From: Echinometra lucunter
Taxonomy: Eukaryota > Echinodermata > Echinoidea > Camarodonta > Echinometridae
NCBI GenBank assembly: GCA_029962745.1
Contig: CM057171.1
Coordinates: forward strand, 372,750 to 436,749
DNA: 64,000 nucleotides
Reading direction: 5' to 3'
Under the pieces are notes generated by a model. It was not told the origin of the DNA. It ran no database searches and saw nothing but the letters and a program-made list of their open reading frames with translations. Below are positions 11,961-23,888 of this stretch, piece after piece. The translations under genes and the position numbers were made by a program. The number at the start of each line of letters is the position of its first letter. Position 1 is the stretch's first letter.

Positions 11961-12059
11961 CTGGTGTATTCTCGTACTGGTTTGGCTGGCCGGTGCAGTG
12001 TATATACAGTGCCACATAAAAAAGACTACATGATAACTATGTGCAGCTAAAAACAACGG

Positions 12060-12190
12060 TAACCCCTTTTACCGGAGCTGGATTTCCTGTACCTCCTGCC
12101 TAAAGGAGATGGCAGAGGTACAGTTCACAAGATCTCCAGGAAGCGAGTTCCAAAGTGGAATATGCAAGGGCTTATGACAACAGCCTGTTC
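12060..12190 (-). pseudogene. Relic of a LINE ORF2 C-terminus
   Basis: Minus-strand translation gives a short frame containing WNSLPGDLVNCTSAISFRQE and then a stop. This matches the pattern at the extreme C-terminus of CR1/Jockey-type reverse transcriptases, for example LWNSLPESIK...SFKANV in LINE-B of this window. Paralogous relics lie at 40110-40240 and 47580-47694. It is too short to be functional. Confidence 0.5.
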
Positions 12191-13431
12191 CCCACCTCCC
12201 TGATTTCAGCCCATGTTTTAAAAAAAAAATGTTCATTTAAAACAAAAATGTTAATGTTCGGATTTTTTAGCTGATTTTTTTTTTACTTCATGATTTGATC
12301 ACACTGAATTATACATGTGGAGTATATGAAATACCATACATATATGCATACAACTGATGGTGCTCCCTTAAAAACACATACATCAGAGCTGACAACTTCC
12401 ATGAAACGGTCCCCTGGGGACTTCTCCCGAAAAATCAATGTCCATTTGCTAACAATCATAAAATTGCTATATGTCTAGAAATATTTGAACTACTACGACA
12501 AATTGTCATGAATCAAATGAGCTTATCAAGCTGTTTAGAAATTTGATTTGCATATCGTTAGGGCTAAAGGCATGAAATTTGTGATCAGCTTTATTCTCAT
12601 CACTTCTCACAACAAGCTTTTCATATTTGATTTTAGAGCTCACTGAAAGGATGATTTTGTTCGGAACCCCCCTCCCACTTTTGTTCGTAATTTAGGATCA
12701 ATCATAGTGTCATTTTCTCACAAGATTTGATTTTTTTGGGGGGGGGATTTCAATGTATGGAACAAAGATAACTGATAGGCCATTGCATATTTTCAAGAAT
12801 ATAGGGTTTGAAATAAGTGAATAAAAGTGTCGTGTCAATGATACCAAGCTGTCATGTCCGTTGCACCATTTTTTCTCGCTCAGTGACACATAAATGTCAA
12901 GTCTAATGGTTATGTATATACAGTACGTTTAGAGTATTATAATATGCTTCTGGTAATACCTAGTTAATCCGCCAAATTTAGACATGACAGTTTCCTCGCT
13001 ATGACTAGTTTTAGCGATAAGTGACTTTTGTGATTCATGGCATAATCACAATGATGAACATACAAGAAGGCATAGAACCTGGTATATTTACATACATACA
13101 TATAAACACAATGATAGACAGATCCATAGACCGTGCAGGTCAATTTGATGATATAAACAGAAAGCTATCTCTTTTGGCATTGGGAGAGTGAGTACATACT
13201 TCTAACATAGACATAAAATAAACAGAGCAAAGAATAATTTACATGTTTCTAGTGAGTAGAACGGTGCACATACATTCAGGCATTTGATATCATCAAGGGA
13301 GTGAGCAGTTTCTACGCTACATGATAAACAAGGAAATATGAAGCAAAGGTCCGTATGGAGTAGATATATAGAGCAGAGATGGAGATAGCTTTTACAAATC
13401 ACACGTAATGGTGATATAGAGACACTTTGGA

Positions 13432-14844
13432 TTACAGTGATACTTTGATGAAATACAACTTCTGGTGACAAGCAAAGGCGAGCAAGTCTGGGGTGAGGGG
13501 AACCAAGTAACACCATTTCCATGCCAGTGTCAGATTAAGTGCATTGAACTCAACTCTCTCCTTCAGGTTCAGACCATCAATGTCATAGAGCCTGATCACC
13601 ACTTTATCATTCTTATAATCAACACTCGCTACATACACCCTGTCCTGCTCGTCCACAGCAGCATACAGGTAGACATCGCTTGGAGCTTGTAGAGGTTTCC
13701 CAGCATTCCCATTCCTGTCGTAGACTGTCACAATGCTTGGCTCAGTGCAACAAGAACTTGTGATTATCAAACCGGCTTTGGTTGCAAATGCCTGCCTAGT
13801 GATTTGGTGTTTTGTTGGGACAGTGTGTTTGAGCGTGGTTCCCGTTCGATCATAGATGTAGACTTTCTTTTCACCGTTAGCTACAATGATTTCATCTGAT
13901 GGACTTTTGTTTAGTACGAAAACATATCCAGTATCTGTCACCTGGATGCTGGTTGATTTCTTGGAGCCATTGGGAGAATATATGTATGCTTCCGTGGTGC
14001 TACGCGTCGATACGAATAACGACCTGTCTTGTTGAAACACAAGATCACAACACCGCATGTCGCTTGGTATGTGTGTGTACTGCTGCTTATTACCCGCAGA
14101 ATCAATGATATCTATACCATGTGTAATCCAACCATATCCGATAGCCACACTGTCGTCAGAGTACTTGGTCATCCCACACATATAACTCCTTAGATCCACA
14201 CACTGAATGACTTGTAACTCTGGATCTGATTCTGAGATGCTCCCGAGATCAAGTCGAGTATCATCTATAGGCTCCTTCTGTGCTTTCTCTCTTATAACCA
14301 TAACCGCCGCAGAGCTGTGACCTGATTCAGTAGTCTCCTTCACCACGGCACCCTTTGCAGGCTCGAGATCTGGTTCTGTAATTTTCCCGAGATCAAGTCG
14401 AGTATCATCTGCAGGATTGAACTTATTCTTCTGTGCTTTCTTCGTTATGGCTGCTGCAGAAGTGTGATCAGTAGCCTCCTTCAGCATGTCTTTCAGTTCT
14501 TCACAAAGCAAGATATGAGCAGACAGACTGTCTGTCTCTAGACGACCCAGTCTGTCATTAGCTACCAGTGTCATTGAACTAAAAATACTCTTGATCTTCT
14601 GTCGATCTTTTGATTTCAAGACGTCGAAATCGTCATCAAAACTACGCTCTAGAGCATCGATTTGGCCGATGAGTTTTCGCTGATTTACTTCAAGTTGCTT
14701 GGCCTTGACGCTGTAGGCTTGGCTGACATCTTCTCGTAGTTTCTGTATGGCAGTATGTACCTCAAGGCGTTGTGCTTCCATATTCTGAATGTTTTTCTCC
14801 AGTTCTGATTTCTTGGCGGCACATTGCTGCACAAGGTCGTTTAC
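13432..14844 (-). CDS. TRIM-like gene A, exon 2: coiled coil + beta-propeller
   Basis: This 470-codon terminal exon opens at a TTTTTTCAG|GTAAACGAC acceptor (phase 0, matching ...QAE of exon 1) and ends at TAA (13434-13432). Residues 1-130 are heptad-rich and charged (coiled coil, begins VNDLVQQCAAKKSEL). About 130-215 is an acidic/polar linker with DDTRLDLG twice, 48 codons apart. About 215-470 is a repeat-built domain of beta-strand blades (AIGYG, DLVFQQDRSL, EIIVANGEKKVYIYD, IVTVYDRNGN, RVYVAS, VIRLYDIDG), resembling NHL/TRIM56-type propellers that bind substrate or RNA. The partner exon is 25807-26181+, across an 11-kb intron holding LINE-A. The frame is intact. Propeller loop patches differ sharply from genes B and C. 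Confidence 0.85.
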   Translation of the reverse strand, partial: VNDLVQQCAAKKSELEKNIQNMEAQRLEVHTAIQKLREDVSQAYSVKAKQLEVNQRKLIGQIDALERSFDDDFDVLKSKDRQKIKSIFSSMTLVANDRLGRLETDSLSAHILLCEELKDMLKEATDHTSAAAITKKAQKNKFNPADDTRLDLGKITEPDLEPAKGAVVKETTESGHSSAAVMVIREKAQKEPIDDTRLDLGSISESDPELQVIQCVDLRSYMCGMTKYSDDSVAIGYGWITHGIDIIDSAGNKQQYTHIPSDMRCCDLVFQQDRSLFVSTRSTTEAYIYSPNGSKKSTSIQVTDTGYVFVLNKSPSDEIIVANGEKKVYIYDRTGTTLKHTVPTKHQITRQAFATKAGLIITSSCCTEPSIVTVYDRNGNAGKPLQAPSDVYLYAAVDEQDRVYVASVDYKNDKVVIRLYDIDGLNLKERVEFNALNLTLAWKWCYLVPLTPDLLAFACHQKLYFIKVSL

Positions 14845-15381
14845 CTGAAAAAAATAAGCGTTAAAGAAAAAGAAATGAATAAAAGGAAGCTGCTTCAATA
14901 ATAATCTAATAACGATTGAACAGAAGTGTAACTGGATTTCATCGAATCTATGGGAGAAAATTACATGTACCGAAAGTATACGGTAATTTACTAAAGCACC
15001 TTATTATTTGAAAAACCCGATGATTATATTACGAGATAAAATATCAGGAGGAAAATGAGGTCTGCGCTTATAAGATTTGTTAATAATCGAAGGGTTTGTG
15101 TACATTTACTAAGTATTACTTGAATTTTTTGAAAATATGTGGTATTTAAAAGAAACCATTCATGAATTTTTATTTTTACACCATTCCTTTAAATAAAGGA
15201 TAGCTACGCCTATTGCTGTCTGCATGGTCCATATTATTTTGTACATTATTATTCCATTCTTTTACTTTCAGTTTCAGTTTCAGTTTTATTTTTTCTCATT
15301 TCCAACAAAACAGTAGACAAAATCCATCATAAATACAGTTATAACAATTGAAATGTAATAAAGAAACATGTAACACAATAT

Positions 15382-15426
<45 letters not shown>

Positions 15427-15994
15427 TCTAAATTATACATTTGAAACTTAATATGGATCATGAGATATTTGTGGCTGAAAATAACATGCTGGAAATGGAG
15501 AGGTCCACTGTGAAGCTGTGCTTGTAAGTCGTGGACCCCTCAAATCAAATTATTCATTAATATTAAATTACATAATTAAAATAATGATAGTGGCCAAAAG
15601 AGGGGAAGAAAAATGTGAAATAAACAATAACATGATGCATGAAATGAGTAATTTACGAAGAATAACAATGAGAGACGATGAGGAGAACATATCTGCATGT
15701 GGACTAAAATAAGAAAATGTTTCACAGGTGTTGTATAACGAATATGAAGTAAACGCGCAAAGGAAACGGATCAAAGTGTATGACTGGTTGAGAAGTGGTG
15801 ACGAGATCTTCGGATACCAACAATAATAGCAATGACAGTAATAATAGAGATAATAATGTTAATGATATTGTATATATAATATATGTATTGTATATATAAT
15901 ATATATATAATAATAGTAATCATGATACTAATAACAAAAATAATCATGATAATAGTGATAATATTGACAATAAAAGAAGGGACAACAAGGAGAG

Positions 15995-18900
15995 CTAGGT
16001 TTTATACGTAGCCAATAAAAATGTCTTAAGTTTTCTTTTGAAGACTGCGAGTGAGGGGGAGTTTTTCAAATCTATGCGCAAAGTATTCCAAAATTTAGGA
16101 CCTTCAAAAATGAATGTATTTTGTGCTGAAAGTGTTTTTAGTAAAGGTAAATGAAATTCTTCAGACTGTCTAGTGGGATATTTATGAATAGTTTGATTCT
16201 TCATAAACATGTCATGAAAAACTAAGGGAAGGGCACCAGAATTGAATTTATACATAAATTCTCCTAGATGAAACAAGTAGAGATCGTTTACTTTGAGAAT
16301 ATTATGTTCAAGGAAAAGTGGATCTGAGTGGGCACGAAACGGAGCATTGTAGATTATACGAATTACTTTTTTTTGTAACAATATAATTTTTTCTAACAGA
16401 GTTTGATGAGTGTTTCCCCAAAGCAAAAGTCCATAACTTAGGTAGGGTAAAACAAGAGAATAATAAAGAATAAGCAAAGATGGTTGTGGAAGATGTGATT
16501 TTAGTCTGTTAATGATACCAATATTTCGAGAGATTGTTTTGCAAATATTTTCGATATGTAATTTCCAGGAGAGCTTGCTATCAACCAAAACACCTAAAAA
16601 ATTTGTATGAGAAACCTGCTTAAGTGGGGTATTGTCAAACATAATTTGAGTCGGTAATGAAGCTAAGGAGTTACTAAATAATATGTAATTCGTCTTCAAA
16701 AGATTTAATGACAGTTTATTGGTTCTTATCCATTCTAAAACATTTTGCAACTCTGCATTGACGACATCAACAAGAACATTTGGATCTCTGTGTGAAAAAA
16801 ATAAGTTAGTGTCATCTGCAAATAAAATGAATGACAGTGATTTGGACGATTTATGAAAATCATTTATATAAAGAATAAACAACAAAGGGCCTAAAAGACT
16901 CCCTTGCGGAACACCACAAGTAATATTTCTAAAATCAGATTCTTGCTCATTTAAATAAACAAATTGTTTTCTGTTAGAGAGGTAACTCCTGAACCACTCC
17001 AAGGCCTTTCCACGGACACCGATATGATTGAGTTTATAAAGTAAAATGTCATGATTTATCGTATCGAAGGCCTTGGAGAAGTCCAGGAATATACCAACTG
17101 TGTGAGAAGAAGAGTCAATTGAATGGGCAACCTTTTCTACAAAAGTCATTAAAGCGTGAACAGTACTATGTTTCTCCCTAAAACCAAATTGGAAGTTTGA
17201 AAAGATATTATTTTCTTCAAGAAAGTTATCATTCGAGTGAACACTATTTTTTCTAAAATTTTGGAAAAAGAAGACAATAACGAGATTGGCCGATAGTTAC
17301 CTACTTCAAGTGCGTCACCCTTCTTAAATAATGGTATGACTTTAGCAAGTTTCATGGAATTAGGAAATTCACCATGCAGCAGTGATAAATTAAAGATATG
17401 GACCAATGGATCTGCAATGTAAGGAATAATGGCCTTTAAAATAACGTTACTGATTCCGTCAAAGCCGGAACTTTTTTTATTTTGTAAGTTGGAAACAATG
17501 TTTGTGACTTCTTGTCTATTCGTAGGAAAAAAGAAAATAGAACTTGGATTAGCAGGACCTAAAAAGTCAGTAAAACACCTGTCAGAAGGGGGAATATTTT
17601 TAGCCAGATCGTTACCAATTGAGGAAAAGTAATTATTGAAAATATTCGCTATATATTTTGGATCTTCAACAATTTCATTATTATTCCTGATTCTATTTAT
17701 TTCAGAAACTCCTTTAGTTAAGTTCATCGCCTGTTTGATGATTTTCCATGTGTTTTGGGTATCGTGTTTGAACATTTCCAAACGATTTACAAAATATTTT
17801 CTTTTTTCTAAACGAATGATATTGATTAATGTGTTTTTATAGGACGTATACTTAAATTTTGCCTTCTCAGTACCTTTTAATTTGTATTTATAAAAAAGAT
17901 TATTTTTTCGATTAATTGAGCGTAGAATAGATTTTGAAATCCAAGGAAGTTTGGGTGTTTTTTTATAATTTGTTTTGATTTTTTGTTTCGGCATAACTAT
18001 GTCCAGCTGATTGCTTAATATTTGGGAAAAAGCTTCATATGAATTATTTATGTTTTCATTTATATAAACACTCGACCAATCATAATTTTCCAAATTAATA
18101 CCAAGACGTGCCAATCTTTCGGCGTTAACTTTACGTCTGAATAGTGAGGAACTATTGGTATTTATAGGTTGTCCCAGTGGATAGTGCATTGCAGTAGGGT
18201 AGTGATCAGTAATGTCCGAAATTATTATATAAGAATCAGGATGTGGAATTACATTTGAAAATATATTATCAATTAAAGTAGCAGATGTATTTGAAACGCG
18301 CGTTGGTTTGGAAACTAGTGGCAGACAAGAGGCCGATAAAATCAACTCAAGAAGTTCTTGAGAAACATTGTTGAGTTCATGGTTCAATAAGTCTATATTA
18401 AAATCTCCCATCAGAAAAAAATCTTTATTGTCAAAATTAATATCTCTTAATAAATCTGAAAAATATTGTAAAAATTCTTGAGTACTAGAGCTAGGGGATC
18501 TATAAATAACACCGGCGATGATATTCTTATTTCCAGGAATCAAAATTTCAATGAAGAGGGATTCAATAATGTTGTTGCAAACAGAAATTTCATTCAAAAT
18601 AGTATAATTAAGTGATTTGCGAACGTAGAGAGCAACACCACCACCAACTTTATTTTTTCTATTTTTATTGATGAACTCATAATCCTTTATATGAAATGGG
18701 TGGTTTAAATCGTGATTTAACCAAGTTTCCGTAAGGCCGATCAGAGAAAGTGGGTTTGACATGGGCTTATCTATAAGTGAAAGAAGGTCATCAAAATGTC
18801 GATTCAAACTTCTGATATTTAGGTGAAGTAAGGAAAATGTATTTAATTCAAATTCTTTCAAGACACGGGAAAACTGACTGACGGTTATGTAATTAGTAAT

Positions 18901-19110
18901 TCCTCGTTGGGCTGGGTCATCGAAATCAAAATCAAACTCCAAGTTTACAGATGAAGAGTTCATGCTATCTCTGATAAGATTGTCATATAAATTAGTAGAG
19001 GTAAGAGAGGCATCATTAAATTGAATAGGTCGATGTAACTCGAAGAAATCGTCATCACTAAGCCTATGGAAAGGCAATGATTGTCTATCAAAGGAATCAG
19101 ACATCGTCAT
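15995..19110 (-). pseudogene. LINE-A ORF2: endonuclease-reverse transcriptase, one frameshift
   Basis: The 5' frame (19110-17149) begins MTMSDSFDRQSL and carries an AP-endonuclease-like domain (LLHLNIRSLN, LTETWL, GGGVALYV, LMGDFNIDLL, DITDHYP) and the start of the RT domain (NYRPISLLSS). It runs out of frame near 17160-17235. The second frame (17149-15995) continues with FLDFSKAFDTINHDILL, CGVPQGSLLGPLLF, the catalytic FADD box (DD codons at 16816-16811) and the C-terminal WNTLR..F motif. The two frames meet at one point with no loss of conserved blocks, so a single indel is likely. It encodes target-primed reverse transcription machinery, probably dead in cis. Confidence 0.8.
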
Positions 19111-19312
19111 AGATTAAAAAGTATTTTCTCATTACAGATATTTGGCGATTAAAAGAAATCATGTCTAAAATGGCGCTATCAGCAAGATATAGAGGATGTG
19201 GGGAAAGAACAACGTCCACATGAAGTAAGATTGGAGACGAGTAGATGGATAACAAATGCAAATGGAAGAAAGTGGTGATAAGGAACAAAAAACGGTTGGA
19301 GAAATGAACACA

Positions 19313-19384
19313 CGATGATGATGATGATGATGATGATGATGAAGATGATGATGATGATGAAGATAATGATGACGATGATGATGA
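19313..19384. repeat. (GAT)n microsatellite 5' of LINE-A ORF2
   Basis: Near-perfect GAT/ATC trinucleotide run about 200 bp upstream of the ORF2 start. LINE-B has a similar run (52691-52805) about 100 bp upstream of its ORF2. Confidence 0.9.
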
Positions 19385-19459
19385 ATAAGAAAGGAGATAC
19401 AAACACAGAGTCTCTGATGGCACAACAAACTTAGGGCAATCTAAAGGCTGGAACATCAT

Positions 19460-22028
19460 AGGAAAAAATAATCAGCATTAGAGCTAATAACAAAAACTTG
19501 TATATTGAGGAATTTTGATAGAATAGAGGTATAAATCATCGGATATACTTGTAACAAATTCATTCTAATGAGGAAAAAAATGGCAATATTTTCTACAAAG
19601 TAGCAAATACTACTATACTGATAAAACAACCCTTATTTAGATAACTTGGAAGATATTTCATTCGCACCACTAAGGACAAACGAAAAGGATAAACATACAA
19701 ACAGATTGAGGATGTATTCTTCATTCAAATAAGTTTAGGCGTACATGAACGTAAGTCAAAATAAAAAGCCAACTCCTCCCCTCCCCCCCCCCCCAAAAAA
19801 AGGAACACATAGGGCTATCCGCACGGAAAATATAGAAGTGTTACTTACAATACGTACACTGTGACCTTATAGAAAGAAACAATCATTTTGTAATGAACGA
19901 GTGCCAGAATAATCCAACATTTATTCGTGGCAAGTATTTTGTTTTGTGGGATAAACACGACTGTATGAACATGATAAGATTCTGGAATGTGATCGAAGTA
20001 AGCATTTTGTAATATAAGAAGACATGCGCTACTCAGTTATCATGACAGTGGATCAATGATAATCATTGCATATACAAAAAATCATTGTTGAGAATAAACG
20101 ATTGAAAAAAATAATAATTTGACGGCATTTGTGTTTAACCGAATTAAGAACTGTCCATCTGACTAAGCTGTTAAAATACATCTTCTCGATTCTAATCGTT
20201 GAAAAAGAAGAAAATTGAGTCAAAACAAATCAGCGTGACATAACTGCTTTACTAATGTTTTGTTCACATCAAGATAAAATTAGGTTTACTAAGAGTAGCC
20301 TGGGCCAGATATGTTTACCAGGCCAGCAGTATGAATGAAATGTATCCATAGAAACGATTTTACATTTGAAGGCACATGTGCTTTAAAGAAAAAATAAAAA
20401 ACTTCAGCAATAGGAATTTAATGAACCACTTTCGCAATGTGTTGATTTTCTTTTCTTTTCTTTTTTTACAAGTTTGATCAATGATCATCCACTCGACCGA
20501 CAAAACCCTTTCAAAATCCAAACGGTCCAAATGCAAACGCGGGCTCAAAAACTAGGTCAGGCAAACATTACGATTCACTCAACCCAGCAACAAACGGTGC
20601 ATGCAATGTGTATTATGTAAAGGATCTGCACAAGTTATATAACAAATAAAGATGTAAAAAAAAATAAATAAAAAAGAAGAACCGATCACAAGTACGAAAA
20701 GGTTCATTATCCATGTTCATTATCAGTTAATGTATGCAGGAATTCAGCATGTGCATTAATAAAAACTCAGCGGGAGAAATACTGCGATGACCAGATAACA
20801 CTGATCGATGTCAATGAAAAAAGCTATTATTTGATTGTAAAAAGTATATAAGACCCATAAACAGGTAAGTATGTTGTGCTAATACAGCTCAAATGAAAAT
20901 GATTTGAAGCTACCATACTGGATAATCCTTAACTTAAGCTGCACTACCATAAACTTAGTAAGATAATTGGTGGAAGCTTAATGCCGGGAAAACAAAATAT
21001 ACATTCGGAGCATATACTATTTTTGTACAGAGACGTTTTAGAGACAATATAATAAATGTGAACAATACTGATATAAGGCAGAAATCTAATCATCAATGAT
21101 AAAGGTTTTTTGACATCTGTATTATGCGTACTATTGAAACATCAGGTCAAACGAGATCATGTCAACTGATAATTCCTCAAGTGCAATATCATTTGCTTTA
21201 TTCTAAAGAATAAAACAAGTAATAATTCTTTGTTACATATTTCAAATTTTAAGTAAACATGATCAAGCAGTAAACATGTTTATGCTATAGTAGGAACCAA
21301 TTTACTATTATTTAGGCATGCAAGTGGAAAAATCTTATTACAAAATATCTGTTTTTAGATGGATGTATTATGGTCACTTTCCAAGTTATCTAGTTTTTAT
21401 GCAATATTTTGAGTTGTCAAAAACCTTGTGAAAAAAAGAATACTTGCGAAATACAAAATATGTTTGCGATAAATATCACAACACACTATTTGGTTTTGGT
21501 ATTATGAAAAGAAAATGCTTTTCAAAGATGAATTGTGGGACATAAAAATACCAAATATGCTCAACATGCTTAAGGAGACAAGTGGCAATACAAATCATGT
21601 TTAGCATTGAAAACAATGATATACCTGAAATCAGTCAGTGCATGTTTCTAAAGAGTATATTTTTAAATGAAAAAAAGGGCATTTTGATATAAAAATATGG
21701 AAGATATTCATTATCATTAACATGACTATCATGACAAAAGAGAAAAACAATTTTTTAATGGAATGTAGTTGCCTTACTCTGTGGACTGTTGATATAACTC
21801 AAGACACATTAAGTTTTAGGCATGGCAAATAAGCGCTGCTAAGAAAAAACAAATTGATTTTATCATTTCTCTGAAGTTAAAGGTTCAAAGACGAGTCATA
21901 ATCTTGTTGGAAGCCATATAACTCAGTATATCTATCTCTGCTATCTCGGCTCGTACACAGGATGAATGGGCTAAAGCAAAGATGATGTGGATCAAAATCA
22001 GCAAAGATTCTAAGCATTCCAGACTGCA
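19460..22028 (-). other. Non-coding spacer between LINE-A ORF2 and ORF1
   Basis: AT-rich, with no frame of note and no conserved motif. Contains a C run near 19785. CR1-like elements normally have ORF1 and ORF2 close together, so this 2.9-kb interval may hold a nested insertion or separate two different elements. Confidence 0.4.
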
Positions 22029-23138
22029 TCACTCATCCCAGTTGCTCCATGGCGATTGGGGGGAACCATTTGGCGCTTTCTTGCGGGTCTGGAGATATAG
22101 GTTGATTCCGTTGACGCGAATTCTCGTAGAAAGCTGTTTTTCTTTCCTAATCTTGTAGGCGATTGAAGCTAAACGTCCACGTTCACGTTTCATATCCGGT
22201 GGGAGATCCGTACGAATCGTAACGCGATCGTAGCAATTCTCAGGTGTCTGCTGCGGTTGAGGTTGCTGGGAGGTCTGTTGATCTGGATGAGCGGAATTAG
22301 CAGGACGTTGACGGTTGGGTTTCTCGAAGGATTCAAGCAGTCGATTGCGGTCTTCCATAAAGGCGAATCGAACAATAATAGGGCGTGGCGGCGGCGGCGT
22401 TGCCCTCCCAGGGTTTCCTTGCTTCGGGCTCGGGAGACGATGCGCGTTGACAAGTGGCGTCCTAGCTGCCTCAGAGATAGGGATCTGAAGGAATTTGGCA
22501 ATAACTCCGTGTACTGCAGAATACACATTTTCACTTTTCTTTTCCGGGACTCCATACAACAGCAGATTTTGTTTCCTATCATGTAGCTCTAGCAGCATAA
22601 GTTTCTCTTCTATTTTTTTGTTTTTATTCTCAATGGTTTCCAAAATTTGGGGGATGATATCCTTTTCGATCTCTCTAATCTTACTTGTGTTGAAAGTAAC
22701 AGCATTTTCTAAATCTTGTATGGCTTTCCTTGTTTCACCAAGTTCAACTTTCATCATCCGCATATCTAAGCTGACGTTATCGAAACGTGAATTCATTTCT
22801 TTACTCAAATTAGCAAACATTTCCTTCATTTCTGGCAAAAGATTAGACTGACCTGAAGCCATTGCGTGATATTCTGGGCTAGATTGGGCGTTGGCGGTTT
22901 GAGCGGTCACGTGACTGTTCGAGCGTCCACTGGTATTTGAATTACTGCTATGTCGGGGCGAACCACTCGGGGACCTCTGGGCTGGGTTCTCGATGCGTGC
23001 CGTGTTGTGCTTAGCAATTCCTGATGCCCCAGCTTTGCTGGTCTTGGAGGCCGTTAATTTACCCTTTTCCTGAGTTTTTGCTGACGATTTGGAGTTAGAA
23101 GACGATCTAAGGGTATAGGAACGTTCCTCATTAGGCAT
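22029..23138 (-). CDS. LINE-A ORF1 protein (coiled coil, RRM-like, CTD)
   Basis: An intact 369-codon frame starting MPNEERSYTLRSSSN. Residues 1-95 are basic, Ser-rich and disordered. About 101-190 form a heptad-bearing coiled coil (MKEMFANLSKEMNSRF...). About 191-275 contain NLLLYGVPE and IIVRFAFMEDRNRLL, the signature of the RRM-like fold in L1-type ORF1 proteins. About 304-350 (VTIRTDLPPDMKRERGRLAS) match the C-terminal domain. Family role: trimeric RNA chaperone coating LINE RNA. There is no zinc knuckle. The open frame beside a frameshifted ORF2 suggests a fairly young insertion. Assignment to the same element as ORF2 is an inference from strand and position. Confidence 0.75.
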   Translation of the reverse strand: MPNEERSYTLRSSSNSKSSAKTQEKGKLTASKTSKAGASGIAKHNTARIENPAQRSPSGSPRHSSNSNTSGRSNSHVTAQTANAQSSPEYHAMASGQSNLLPEMKEMFANLSKEMNSRFDNVSLDMRMMKVELGETRKAIQDLENAVTFNTSKIREIEKDIIPQILETIENKNKKIEEKLMLLELHDRKQNLLLYGVPEKKSENVYSAVHGVIAKFLQIPISEAARTPLVNAHRLPSPKQGNPGRATPPPPRPIIVRFAFMEDRNRLLESFEKPNRQRPANSAHPDQQTSQQPQPQQTPENCYDRVTIRTDLPPDMKRERGRLASIAYKIRKEKQLSTRIRVNGINLYLQTRKKAPNGSPQSPWSNWDE

Positions 23139-23632
23139 GACTCGAAATAAGGTCCTCTAACATATCCAAAATCTTGAAAATTGAGAGCTCATATGCTGAT
23201 GACGTCCGCACGTTACGAATGCATTACGAATGCATTTCCTTCACAATTCATTGTGAGGGAGAAAGGACAAGAAAATCTCAATGTACGATATCGACTGGTA
23301 ATCGAATTGCATATAATTTCTGGTCAGGATCAAACCCCTCGCTTCGAACACAAAGAAAATCAATGAATCAAATGATTTTCTATTATGTTCCAAATCTTTC
23401 CTCACAAAGTTCAGTGCTCTACAGTTTGTCCCCCCCCCCCAAAAAAAAAAATAAATAAATAAATACGATGGGCTTATAAGTATCGATAATGAAAGAAATC
23501 ATTTTGCAATGTGAAAAATTATGTTAAATTTTTATGAAATTATAACTATTCCTCTATCAGTCAGTGAAGACCCAATCTAATTCTGTCCAATAGTCACGAA
23601 GAAATACAACTATTTGAAACGGACGTCATAGG

Positions 23633-23880
23633 CACGGGCGGCGCCAGGTTATTTTGATAGGGGGCAAGATGACCCATAGGTGAATTTATTGACGCTTTTA
23701 ATGAACAATAGGAGTACTATATAGTTGCAAGCCCCATGCCTCTCTTTCCCCACCCTCTTCTTTCTTCTTCCTCCTCTTTTTTCTTCTTTCTCCTCCTCCT
23801 TTTCTCTCTCTTTTTTTTAAATCATTTGAAAAATCAGGGGGCATTCGCTCCCTGCCCCCCTCCCTGTAACGCCGTCACTA
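23633..23880. mobile_element. hAT-like MITE, 248 bp, 8-bp TSD
   Basis: Flanked by GTCATAGG on both sides (23625-23632 and 23881-23888). Left end CACGGGCGGCGCCAGG; right end CCCTGTAACGCCGTCACTA, imperfectly complementary. 8-bp duplications and C(A/T)..GGCG..CAGG-type ends are characteristic of hAT non-autonomous elements. The interior is pyrimidine-rich and has no coding capacity. Confidence 0.75.
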
Positions 23881-23888
23881 GTCATAGG

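Larger units (their letters stand above)
10380..13431 (-). repeat. 3' flank of gene A, internally duplicated
   Basis: Two direct copies of an approximately 0.8-kb module, near 10400-11180 and 12380-13210, share TTGATTTGCATATCG-type, ATAAGTGAATAAAAGTGTCG and GACATGACAGTTTCCTCGCT segments. The same pair occurs at 38500-39230 and 40480-41330. The module nearest the gene includes its 3' UTR. The first canonical AATAAA on the minus strand downstream of the stop is at 12595-12590, about 840 nt away. MITEs and a LINE relic lie between the two modules and are listed separately. Confidence 0.7.
15265..23200 (-). mobile_element. LINE-A, CR1/Jockey-type non-LTR retrotransposon in gene A intron
   Basis: A sense-oriented insertion in the gene A intron. 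The 3' end (low coordinate) has a tandem CTGAAA tail just inside 15265. Then come a 3' UTR with (TA)n at 15385-15422, ORF2 (15995-19110, frameshifted), a (GAT)n block, a 2.9-kb non-coding spacer, and an intact ORF1 (22029-23138). Intron sequence homologous to the gene C intron resumes near 23235. No target-site duplication was identified, and the boundaries are approximate. The long spacer leaves open that two elements are juxtaposed. Confidence 0.65.

Noticed and set aside
13202..13522. A 106-aa minus-strand frame at the 3' end of gene A exon 2 (partly matched at 41305-41505)
   Set aside because: Out of frame with the propeller and spanning the stop codon and 3' UTR; conserved because the DNA is duplicated.
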